DNA of 13,897 nucleotides from Lachnospiraceae bacterium UBA4316 (GTDB taxonomy: Bacteria; Bacillota; Clostridia; Lachnospirales; Lachnospiraceae), in contig DGUG01000110.1 of NCBI GenBank assembly GCA_002394535.1, positions 1 to 13,897 on the forward strand, read 5' to 3'. Under the pieces are notes generated by a model. It saw only the letters and a list, made by a program, of their open reading frames with translations. It did not search any database and was not told where the DNA came from. The translations under genes were made by a program, and so were the position numbers. Positions 1-6,195 of this stretch are shown piece after piece (within the stretch, counting starts at the first letter, position 1; every line of letters starts with the position of its first letter).

Positions 1-203
1 TATATCTGCAGGATCGTAAACGTCGGGCTTACTATACTCTCTCTTATTCCGAGCCCTTCGGCAAATCCCTTGGCAAAAGCGGTTTTTCCCACTCCAAGAT
101 CTCCGACAAGCGCGTATATATCACCCTTTTTAGACACTTCGGCAAGCTTTCTTGCCGTATCAAACGTATCTTTTTCGCTATAAGACTCTATCTTTCTGAC
201 CAT
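1..203 (-). CDS. tsaE: TsaE, tRNA threonylcarbamoyladenosine biosynthesis ATPase (N-terminal part, cut by window edge)
   Basis: Only the first 67 codons are in the window. The frame starts at an ATG (203-201) and runs open to base 1. The translation contains the P-loop GDLGVGKT (residues 34-41) followed by a SPTFTIL segment (59-65), which is the characteristic N-terminal signature of TsaE/YjeE. In this family the protein is a small cytoplasmic P-loop ATPase that works with TsaB and TsaD to make N6-threonylcarbamoyladenosine at position 37 of ANN-decoding tRNAs. The start overlaps the stop of the upstream YcxB-like gene by one base (TGATG). No good Shine-Dalgarno sequence precedes it, so translation is probably coupled to that gene. 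The usual partner genes tsaB and rimI could lie beyond the left edge but cannot be seen. The identification is firm despite the truncation. Confidence 0.9.
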   Translation of the reverse strand, partial: MVRKIESYSEKDTFDTARKLAEVSKKGDIYALVGDLGVGKTAFAKGFAEGLGIRESIVSPTFTILQI

Positions 204-679
204 CACCGTATATTTACCTGCTTCGGATCAAGATGAGTGCTTATTATCTGTATTACCGTATCCTTGACCGGGCCCATGTCTTCCTTCGGAAAGATACAGG
301 CATTAACACGTCCCGTGTACACTATCACGGAACGCGAGGTGGATACAACCTTATATATTTTGTCCCATGTGAGAGAATCGGTATTATCACCGCTCCTAAC
401 CGTTATTCCGTTATCATCGACAATATAATGCAGCGGATCTTTGAAGACCTCATTGCCCGTAACCTGCTGTTTTGCCCTGAAATATAAGGCGACAGGCTGA
501 TACAGGATACAAATCATTCCAAATATAATATATATCCACTGTTTGTACACAAATGCACCGGCTACAAGTACTATCCCGAGAAGCTCCCCTACAATCCCCG
601 CAAAAGACGTAAAAGTGTGCCTGAGCATGTAATCGTACATCTTGCCGGTTGTCATCTTAACGTCAAATTCTGCGCTCAT
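203..679 (-). CDS. YcxB-like membrane protein, function unknown
   Basis: 158 residues. Two hydrophobic segments at about 26-45 and 48-67 form a membrane hairpin. A soluble C-terminal domain of about 90 residues follows (HYIVDDNGITVRSG, then SLTWDKIYKVVSTSRSVIVY). This layout and the strand pattern resemble the YcxB-like family, in which a PH-like beta domain follows a transmembrane hairpin. No biochemical role is established for the family, and none can be read here. There is no signal peptide and no catalytic motif. The ATG lies inside the end of the DUF975 gene (ATGA, four-base overlap), with a GAGG five bases before the start, so the two are probably coupled translationally. The stop shares one base with the tsaE start. 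The pairing with a DUF975 protein suggests an envelope-related role (inference). Confidence 0.75.
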   Translation of the reverse strand: MSAEFDVKMTTGKMYDYMLRHTFTSFAGIVGELLGIVLVAGAFVYKQWIYIIFGMICILYQPVALYFRAKQQVTGNEVFKDPLHYIVDDNGITVRSGDNTDSLTWDKIYKVVSTSRSVIVYTGRVNACIFPKEDMGPVKDTVIQIISTHLDPKQVNIR

Positions 680-1455
680 AATTCCTCTACCTCTGCATAA
701 TTACTGTTATCGCGCAGATCCGTATAAAACTGTACAACTGTCATGTTCTGGTACGGAATCACCCACAATGCGGCTATTCCGATGCTAAGCAGTATTAATG
801 CCCAGTAGCCCAAAAAGGACAGGATCATGTAGAAATATCTGAATTTGTTACCCTTCATCATAGAAATGCTCTGCCTGATAATTTCGGTAACCCTCTTCTG
901 GGGATCGTCAAGATATATCATATAGGACATAGCAAGCATCAGATCAATATAGTAGGATGCAATCATACCTGCAAGATATAAAACGATATACAGCAAAAAA
1001 GTCTTTCCTTCAAAATAAAGATACTGTCCGGATGCCAAAGAGCCGCCCACAAGAGTTGCCGGAAGGCATAATATGATCTGTGCCAGAATCAGAGTCAGGG
1101 CAATGATTATAACCTTGTCGGGGTGATTTCTGATGGCGAAGAAGAGGTCCGACATCACGGGGCTTCTTCCCTCACTGATCTGCTTCAGTATGTACAGGTG
1201 ACCCACTGTAAGAACCGCCGAAAGTATGGCAATAACAGTGCTTATCGCATATGTTTTTATTTGGTTTGGAACGCTTCCCCCCGCAGCTGCCACAGCGTCC
1301 GGGGTGATACTTGCGGTAAGCGCACCTATAAGTATGGAGATAAGCGCATACACAAGTACAAAAAGAAGGGCAAAGGACCCGGTTGCTATTCCGTAATTGC
1401 CAAGTAACTGATCCTTTGCCTTTGCTTTCAAATCAGATATCGATGTATGATTCAT
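676..1455 (-). CDS. DUF975 family integral membrane protein
   Basis: 259 residues with about five to six hydrophobic segments (roughly 24-48, 68-90, 114-138, 152-180 and 207-234). The N-terminus (LKAKAKDQLLGNYG) and the C-terminal signature (SMMKGNKFRYFYMILSFLGY, ending WVIPYQNMTVVQFYTDL) match the DUF975 family, common in Clostridia and lactobacilli. No molecular function is known for that family, and I see no catalytic or transporter motif. The start is well supported, with AGGAG eight bases upstream of the ATG. The gene follows the SprA-like gene after 33 bases and overlaps the YcxB-like gene by four bases, so it sits inside the left-hand operon. Confidence 0.85.
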   Translation of the reverse strand: MNHTSISDLKAKAKDQLLGNYGIATGSFALLFVLVYALISILIGALTASITPDAVAAAGGSVPNQIKTYAISTVIAILSAVLTVGHLYILKQISEGRSPVMSDLFFAIRNHPDKVIIIALTLILAQIILCLPATLVGGSLASGQYLYFEGKTFLLYIVLYLAGMIASYYIDLMLAMSYMIYLDDPQKRVTEIIRQSISMMKGNKFRYFYMILSFLGYWALILLSIGIAALWVIPYQNMTVVQFYTDLRDNSNYAEVEEL

Positions 1456-1488
1456 CAGTAAAACTCCTGTTGCAAATGCCCGCCTGCG

Positions 1489-2007
1489 TTATATGGCCAT
1501 GTCTACGCTCTGACCCTTCATTCCGAGTCCGTCATTTGCTTTTTTATTCTTCTGGTAAGGATTGTTTTCGTTCGGATATTTGATGGATGTTCTCGTTAAC
1601 CCACCTGACACGTAGGTTCTTCCGCATTCAGGACAAATCGCCGTATGTATCGATACGCTGGCATTAATAACCTTTCCGCCCTTCTCCTCCGCTTTGGAAT
1701 ATGCGTTGGCAACATGCTCCTGTTCGTGAGCTCTTACACGCGCTCCGGCCTCTGTAGGCGATATATGCTGTGCGGATTTGAACGATACGTTCTCATCCGA
1801 CCCGTCCTGATACTTTCTCTCTTTGCAGGTCTGGCATTCCGCAGGGGACGATTTTCTCCCCGGGGATACCTTGGTGGACTCTCCGGGATTCTTGATTGCA
1901 CCCACATTTCGGCCGCCATCAGCAGAGCCTGCGTTCGAGACGCCTGCGTATGATCCGTAAATGTATCCGGTTAATGGTGAATTCCCATATCCGCTTATTC
2001 CGATCAA
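1489..2007 (-). CDS. SprA-like putative zinc metalloprotease, TTG start
   Basis: 172 residues. A Gly/Ser/Asn-rich, probably disordered N-terminus (1-55) is followed by a CxxC pair (C58, C61), an HExxH zinc-protease motif HEQEH (94-98), a second CxxC pair (C125, C128; sequence CPECG) and a YVSGG segment (132-136). The combination of an R-AHEQEH helix followed by a TYVSGG strand resembles the SprA-related putative metalloprotease family (CJM1_0395-like). The substrate is unknown and no protease activity is demonstrated here. There is no signal peptide, so the protein is probably cytoplasmic or exported by another route. The start is a TTG (2007-2005) with a perfect AAGGAGG seven bases upstream, overlapping the stop of the upstream DUF4190-like gene by four bases (TTGA). 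The four cysteines probably bind an additional structural zinc (inference). Confidence 0.75.
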   Translation of the reverse strand: MIGISGYGNSPLTGYIYGSYAGVSNAGSADGGRNVGAIKNPGESTKVSPGRKSSPAECQTCKERKYQDGSDENVSFKSAQHISPTEAGARVRAHEQEHVANAYSKAEEKGGKVINASVSIHTAICPECGRTYVSGGLTRTSIKYPNENNPYQKNKKANDGLGMKGQSVDMAI

Positions 2008-2417
2008 AGGCTGTCCTCCTTAATGATCTGCTGCATCTGTTCATAGACATCATCACCGTAGATCTGTCTGAACAGTTCCTCATCCTGCTGAAGAGACTCT
2101 TCCATAGCATTATTGATATTCTTGCGGAATTCCGGGTTGGTCTTGTACATCACGATCGGGAATACTATCGTAAAGATCGTAAGTACAAACGAAATGACCA
2201 GCCCTGCTATCGAAAGGATAAGTCCTGTCTTCGCTCTCGGGCGAAGCGCATCCGACGCACCCTTTGATAAAAGCGCAAGTACTATACCTATGGCCGAGAA
2301 AACAAACGGACAGCAGCACAAAACCGAGACTATCGATATAATACCCATTACAAAAGATGCTGTGGCCAGCCTGTCTGCAGACTGTTCTTTACTGTTAAAC
2401 TGTGCTTCTGTCTCCAT
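2004..2417 (-). CDS. Small DUF4190-like membrane protein
   Basis: 137 residues. A short polar N-terminus precedes hydrophobic segments at about 18-36 and 37-52. A basic loop follows (GASDALRPRAKTG), then a long hydrophobic stretch at 64-90 and a charged cytoplasmic tail (95-137) rich in Glu, Gln and Asp. The pattern (membrane hairpin, polar loop, then TGLILSIAGLVISFVL) fits DUF4190-type proteins, which have no known activity. A run of three cysteines (34-36) sits in the first membrane hairpin. The ATG is preceded by GAAGGA at good spacing. It is the first gene after the promoter at 2471-2500 and overlaps the SprA-like gene, so the two products are likely made together. Family placement is by pattern, so it is moderately certain. 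Confidence 0.65.
   Translation of the reverse strand: METEAQFNSKEQSADRLATASFVMGIISIVSVLCCCPFVFSAIGIVLALLSKGASDALRPRAKTGLILSIAGLVISFVLTIFTIVFPIVMYKTNPEFRKNINNAMEESLQQDEELFRQIYGDDVYEQMQQIIKEDSL
2015..2021 (-). promoter_or_regulatory. Shine-Dalgarno sequence that fixes a TTG start
   Basis: AAGGAGG on the minus strand, seven bases before a TTG at 2007-2005. No ATG in this frame is placed as well. The site lies within the last codons of the DUF4190-like gene and supports TTG initiation of the SprA-like gene, coupled to termination of its neighbour. Confidence 0.8.
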
Positions 2418-2470
2418 AATATCTTCCTTCTGTAACTTACCTGTTTTTACACATAGTTATAGATATTGAT

Positions 2471-2500
2471 ATTATACCACAAAACAACGACTTGCAACAA
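2471..2500 (-). promoter_or_regulatory. Extended -10 promoter for the DUF4190/SprA/DUF975 operon
   Basis: Reading leftward, TATAAT (2476-2471) is preceded by TGG, giving the extended -10 form TGnTATAAT. The -35 candidates are TTGTTG (2500-2495, 18-base spacer) or TTGCAA (2497-2492, 15-base spacer). The extended -10 would compensate for either. It lies about 55 bases before the ATG at 2417, and no other gene intervenes. Transcription start has not been measured. Confidence 0.65.
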
Positions 2501-2583
2501 AAAAAGGCGGAGTTTTTACACCTTCCGTCTTTTTCCGTCCCCGCTCAAGCGGCGCTCTGCCTGTCACGATCACAGATCGTGAC
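2499..2583 (-). terminator. Terminator region after lysC: perfect hairpin plus distal hairpins and T tract
   Basis: Two bases past the lysC TAG there is a perfect nine-base-pair hairpin (2583-2575 with 2571-2563, three-base loop TGT on the minus strand). Then comes a short CCGC/GCGG hairpin with a four-base loop (2552-2541). Finally a CCGCC is followed by seven T residues (2505-2499). The first hairpin has no T run behind it. The T run is preceded by the 3' arm of a weaker stem, with GCGGGG or GACGGA as possible 5' partners. Termination somewhere here is likely because a new promoter follows at once, but which hairpin does it is uncertain. Confidence 0.55.
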
Positions 2584-2585
2584 AT

Positions 2586-3062
2586 CTAGTCTTCAAGCCC
2601 GAACATATCGTGTATTACATTCATTGCTTTGTCGACTTCTTTCTCGTCGATAAGTACCGTAACCCTTATCTCGGATGTGGAGATCATTCTGATGTTGATG
2701 TTGGCGTTGTAGAGGCATTCAAACATCTTGGCCGCAACACCGGGATTGCTCATCATTCCGGCTCCGACTATAGAAACCTTCGCAACCTGTGAGTTTGTCT
2801 TGACATCCTGCATATTAAGGGTGTCCTTGATATTCTCAATGGCATCGAGTGCATCCTTTTCCATATCCCTGGGAATCGTGAATGTGATATCCTTTGTATC
2901 GTCACGTCCTATTGACTGAAGAATCATATCTACGTTGATGTTTGATTTTGCAAGAGCATCAAACAGTCTGAACGCAACACCGGGGCGGTCCTCAAGACCA
3001 ACAACTGATATCCTGGTAACATTTTTATCGGCAGCAACGCCGGAAACAAGCATTCTCTCCAC
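2586..3062 (-). CDS. Probable internally initiated beta (regulatory) subunit of aspartate kinase
   Basis: An in-frame start inside lysC: GTG at 3062-3060 (codon 245), or ATG at 3053-3051 (codon 248). The product would be 158 or 155 residues and contain both ACT domains but no kinase domain. Seen directly: AAGGAGG exactly eight bases before the GTG. Known from the family: Bacillus subtilis aspartokinase II and Corynebacterium aspartokinase are alpha2beta2 enzymes whose beta subunit starts inside the gene near this position. Inference: the same expression pattern here. The internal site is at least as good as the one for the full-length protein. Confidence 0.6.
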   Translation of the reverse strand: MERMLVSGVAADKNVTRISVVGLEDRPGVAFRLFDALAKSNINVDMILQSIGRDDTKDITFTIPRDMEKDALDAIENIKDTLNMQDVKTNSQVAKVSIVGAGMMSNPGVAAKMFECLYNANINIRMISTSEIRVTVLIDEKEVDKAMNVIHDMFGLED

Positions 3063-3794
3063 TTTAACAACCTCCTTAACAACTGTACCTTCGGCCTCGG
3101 ACATACTCGAGCGCACTACAAGCTTAACACCGTATTTCTTGGCAAGTTCAACAGAACGGTTATGCAAAACACCCGCTCCGAGCGTTGCCAGATCCAGCAT
3201 TTCATCATATGTTATCTCTTTGAGTTTTCTGGCCTTAGGAACGATTCTGGGATCAGCTGTATATACACCTTCCACATCCGTGTATATTTCACATTTATCC
3301 GCATGAAGTGCAGCCGCAAGAGCCACTGCGGTAGTATCGGACCCGCCACGTCCGAGCGTTGTGTAATCATCATACTTGTTTACACCCTGGAACCCGGTAA
3401 TAATAACTATCTTTTTGAGATCAAGTTCATTACGGATTCGCTCCGTGTCGATCCTCTTAAGACGCGCATTTCCGTACACACTTGTCGTATGCATAGCCAC
3501 CTGGTAAGCGTTGAGTGATACCGACGGTACTCCGAGCGCATCCATAGCCATCGCCATCATTGCCACACTAACCTGCTCTCCGGTAGTCATGAGCATATCA
3601 AGCTCACGCCTGGGCGGATTGGGATTGATCGACTTGGCCATGTCGATCAGTACATCCGTCTGTTTACCCATCGCAGACAAAACAATAACCACATCATTAC
3701 CCGCTTTGTAGTCAACAATACATCGCTTTGCAACGTTCATGATGCGGTCTTTGTCGGCAACAGATGTGCCTCCGAACTTCTTAACAACCAGCAT
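2586..3794 (-). CDS. lysC: Aspartate kinase, monofunctional, with tandem ACT domains
   Basis: 402 residues, the usual length for monofunctional aspartokinases. It phosphorylates L-aspartate with ATP, the first step to lysine, threonine, methionine and diaminopimelate. The kinase domain (about 1-240) shows the KFGGTSV motif (6-12), GRGGSDTTA (148-156) and DVEGVYTADPR (173-183). Two ACT domains follow (about 262-330, with GLEDRPGVAFRLFDAL; and 340-400, with SNPGVAAKMFECL). These are the family's sites for feedback by lysine and/or threonine. The ATG has GAGGAG eight bases upstream. It follows homoserine dehydrogenase by 19 bases and ends the operon. Within the gene a perfect AAGGAGG precedes an in-frame GTG (codon 245), suggesting separate production of a 158-residue regulatory subunit, as in Bacillus subtilis aspartokinase II. 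Confidence 0.96.
   Translation of the reverse strand: MLVVKKFGGTSVADKDRIMNVAKRCIVDYKAGNDVVIVLSAMGKQTDVLIDMAKSINPNPPRRELDMLMTTGEQVSVAMMAMAMDALGVPSVSLNAYQVAMHTTSVYGNARLKRIDTERIRNELDLKKIVIITGFQGVNKYDDYTTLGRGGSDTTAVALAAALHADKCEIYTDVEGVYTADPRIVPKARKLKEITYDEMLDLATLGAGVLHNRSVELAKKYGVKLVVRSSMSEAEGTVVKEVVKVERMLVSGVAADKNVTRISVVGLEDRPGVAFRLFDALAKSNINVDMILQSIGRDDTKDITFTIPRDMEKDALDAIENIKDTLNMQDVKTNSQVAKVSIVGAGMMSNPGVAAKMFECLYNANINIRMISTSEIRVTVLIDEKEVDKAMNVIHDMFGLED
3071..3077 (-). promoter_or_regulatory. Internal Shine-Dalgarno sequence within lysC
   Basis: AAGGAGG on the minus strand, read as the codons for Lys-Glu-Val of the linker between the kinase and ACT domains. It is eight bases upstream of an in-frame GTG and 17 bases upstream of an in-frame ATG. 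Its position at the domain boundary makes a functional internal start plausible. Confidence 0.6.
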
Positions 3795-3813
3795 TTCTTT
3801 TTCTCCTCATTAT

Positions 3814-5028
3814 TTATTCAAATCTTATTCGTCCCGAAACATTCGGGATGTTAGCCAGATGTGCATCGAATGATTTTTCGGCAAGAGCCGGTGTTACAAA
3901 ACCAAAGCCATCCGTATCCTCAGGAATTTCAATGAAATCAACCGCTCCGAACTCTTCCTTAATCCTGTTCTCACACTCAGACCGTTTCCCAAAAACTCTT
4001 ACGAAGAATCTTCTTGTGGCATTTTCGCTGCCTGTAAGTTCCAGACCTTCTTCCGACCAGATGGTCTGTATATTTTCGTTAAGATGTCTTGCGGCATCGA
4101 CAACATCGGCAACTACCGCACATGCTGTCGGGAGCTTGCCCGCGCCGCTTCCGTAGAACATCACATCGTCTATCTCGCTTCCTTTTACGAAAATTGCGTT
4201 GAACACCCCGCTAACACCACTGAGCGGATGGGATGATTTTACGAGGAACGGGGCTACCATTGCGTAATATTTCCCGTCGATGTTCTCACTCGATGCAAGA
4301 AGCTTTATCTTGCAGTCCATCTTCCCTGCATACTTAATATCCGTCGCGGTTATCTTGGAAATTCCTTCGGTATAGATATCCTCGTAGTTAACACTCTTTC
4401 CGAAGGCAAGGGATGACAATATGGCAATCTTGCGGCATGCATCATACCCTTCTATATCAGCCTCGGGATTACGCTCCGCATATCCCAGCTCCTGAGCCTT
4501 GGAAAGTGCCCTGTCAAAGTCCCATCCTTCCACGTCCATCTGTGTCAGAATGTAGTTTGTTGTACCGTTTAGAATACCCTTGATCTCAAGTATCCTGTCA
4601 GCCGTAAGCGATGAGCAAAGCGGCCTGATGATCGGTATCGCACCGCCAACGCTTGCCTCGAACAGGAAGTTGATACTCTTATCCTTTGCGATCTTAATAA
4701 GCTCCGGTCCGTGGGCAGCTACAAGTTCTTTGTTTGAAGTGCACACGCTTTTTCCCGCAAGAAGACACTTCTTGACAAAGGTATATGCCGGCTCAACTCC
4801 GCCCATGACTTCGACAACTATTTTAACCTCAGGATCATTTAATATAATGTCAAAATCATGCACAAGAATGCTTTCAACCCTGTCTCCGGGAAAATCACGG
4901 AGATCAAGTACATGCTTTACCCTTATGTTATCACCGGTTTTCCCGTCGATACTGCTGTTGTTCCTGTCGATAACCTCAACAACTCCGGAACCGATGGTTC
5001 CGTACCCGAGTACAGCTATATTTATCAT
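3814..5028 (-). CDS. hom: Homoserine dehydrogenase with divergent C-terminal ACT-like domain
   Basis: 404 residues. It reduces L-aspartate 4-semialdehyde to L-homoserine with NAD(P)H, the branch point to threonine and methionine. The Rossmann motif GYGTIG is at 8-13 and the conserved SNKELVA at 98-104. EASVGGAIPIIRPL (124-137) and ILNGTTNYIL (152-161) follow, then the catalytic-region sequence DIEGYDACRK (191-200, family Asp/Lys pair) and GSGAGKLPTACAVVADV (293-309). The tail (about 340-403) has a beta-alpha-beta length like an ACT domain but lacks the usual DxPGVLA turn, so threonine feedback may be altered or absent (inference). The ATG has AAGGTGG about nine bases upstream. It lies 33 bases after prfB and 19 bases before lysC. 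No riboswitch or T-box fits in either gap. Confidence 0.95.
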   Translation of the reverse strand: MINIAVLGYGTIGSGVVEVIDRNNSSIDGKTGDNIRVKHVLDLRDFPGDRVESILVHDFDIILNDPEVKIVVEVMGGVEPAYTFVKKCLLAGKSVCTSNKELVAAHGPELIKIAKDKSINFLFEASVGGAIPIIRPLCSSLTADRILEIKGILNGTTNYILTQMDVEGWDFDRALSKAQELGYAERNPEADIEGYDACRKIAILSSLAFGKSVNYEDIYTEGISKITATDIKYAGKMDCKIKLLASSENIDGKYYAMVAPFLVKSSHPLSGVSGVFNAIFVKGSEIDDVMFYGSGAGKLPTACAVVADVVDAARHLNENIQTIWSEEGLELTGSENATRRFFVRVFGKRSECENRIKEEFGAVDFIEIPEDTDGFGFVTPALAEKSFDAHLANIPNVSGRIRFE

Positions 5029-5061
5029 ATGGTTGCACCACCTTTACTTACTCTGCTTACT

Positions 5062-6180
5062 TTATTCACTCTGACCGCCACCGGATATCCACTTCAGATA
5101 CGCGTTTATAAAAGGGTCCAGATATCCGTCGAGAACTGCGTCTGCCTGAGCCACTTCCTGATTGGTCCTTGTATCCTTTACCATTGTATAGGGCTGGAGT
5201 ACATATGACCTTATCTGGCTGCCCCATGCGATATCCTTGACCTCGCCGCGGATGTCCGAAAGCTTCTCTGCATTCTCTTCCTTCTTGAGCAGATAAAGCT
5301 TTGCCTTCAGCATCTGCATAGCCTTGTCCTTGTTCTGGAACTGACTTCTCTCGTTCTGGCACTGAACAACAATACCCGTCGGAATATGCGTGATCCTTAT
5401 GGCGGAACTTGTTTTGTTAATGTGCTGTCCGCCGGCTCCCGAAGAACGGTATGTGTCGATCCGAAGATCGTCCTCGTTAATATCAACATCAAGATCTTCT
5501 TCTATATCCGGCATAACATCAAGGGATACAAAACTTGTCTGACGCTTTCCCTGCGCATTGAAGGGAGAGATCCGCACAAGCCTGTGGACTCCCTTTTCAC
5601 CCTTTAAGTATCCGTAGGCATTTGTACCGTTTATCTGAAAGGTTACCGACTTGATACCCGCCTCATCACCGTCAAGCATATCGAGTACCTCTACGGAAAA
5701 TCCCTTCTTCTCGGCATATCTTGTATACATTCGAAACAGCATTCCTGCCCAGTCACAGCTCTCCGTGCCTCCGGCTCCCGCATTAAGGCGCAAAATCGCA
5801 TTGTTGGAGTCATACTCTCCTGACAGGAGCGTGCTGATACGCAGATTATCAAGCTTTTGGGAAAACTCCTCGAATTCAGCCTTGATATCGGGAATCATTG
5901 CCTCGTCATTCTCTTCGTAGGCCATGGAAATAAGCTCACCGATATCGGAATGCTGGGTCTTGAGTTCCCGAATTGTATTAACCGTATCCTCAAGATCCTT
6001 TAGTTCCTTGGAAAGTTTCTGGGCTCGTTCATTATCGTCCCAGAAGTTCGGCTCCTCCATAAGGCGGCGCAACTCTTCTATGCGCTGCTCCTTATCGTTT
6101 ATCCCAAGGCTTGCCTCAAGCTCGGCAAGAGGCCCGGCAAGGTTTCCTAATTCTGTTTTTATACCGTCTAATTCTACCAT
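5062..6180 (-). CDS. prfB: Peptide chain release factor 2, no programmed frameshift
   Basis: 372 residues. It recognises UGA and UAA stop codons in the ribosomal A site and triggers peptide release. The RF2-specific tripeptide SPF is at 205-207 in the codon recognition domain, and the universally conserved GGQ is at 250-252. The coiled N-terminal domain occupies about 1-110. The frame is continuous from ATG to TGA. The N-terminal region aligns end to end with E. coli RF2 without an in-frame TGA near codon 25, so the autoregulatory +1 frameshift found in many prfB genes is absent. The preceding Shine-Dalgarno sequence is poor (GGTG only three bases before the ATG), and an upstream in-frame TAA rules out an earlier start. 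It follows secA by 15 bases, the conserved Firmicute secA-prfB order. Translation may depend on coupling with secA. Confidence 0.97.
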   Translation of the reverse strand: MVELDGIKTELGNLAGPLAELEASLGINDKEQRIEELRRLMEEPNFWDDNERAQKLSKELKDLEDTVNTIRELKTQHSDIGELISMAYEENDEAMIPDIKAEFEEFSQKLDNLRISTLLSGEYDSNNAILRLNAGAGGTESCDWAGMLFRMYTRYAEKKGFSVEVLDMLDGDEAGIKSVTFQINGTNAYGYLKGEKGVHRLVRISPFNAQGKRQTSFVSLDVMPDIEEDLDVDINEDDLRIDTYRSSGAGGQHINKTSSAIRITHIPTGIVVQCQNERSQFQNKDKAMQMLKAKLYLLKKEENAEKLSDIRGEVKDIAWGSQIRSYVLQPYTMVKDTRTNQEVAQADAVLDGYLDPFINAYLKWISGGGQSE

Positions 6181-6195
6181 GTCACCATCAATAGT

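Noticed and set aside
5029..5061. Possible riboswitch or T-box ahead of hom
   Set aside because: The gap is only 33 bases and contains the ribosome binding site. Neither a lysine riboswitch nor a T-box would fit.
5066..5362. Minus-strand 98-codon frame overlapping the end of prfB
   Set aside because: It is a frame-shifted reading of prfB, which is complete and conserved in its own frame. There is no independent start signal.
6100..6180. Programmed frameshift in prfB
   Set aside because: The frame is continuous through the usual site, with no in-frame TGA near codon 25.
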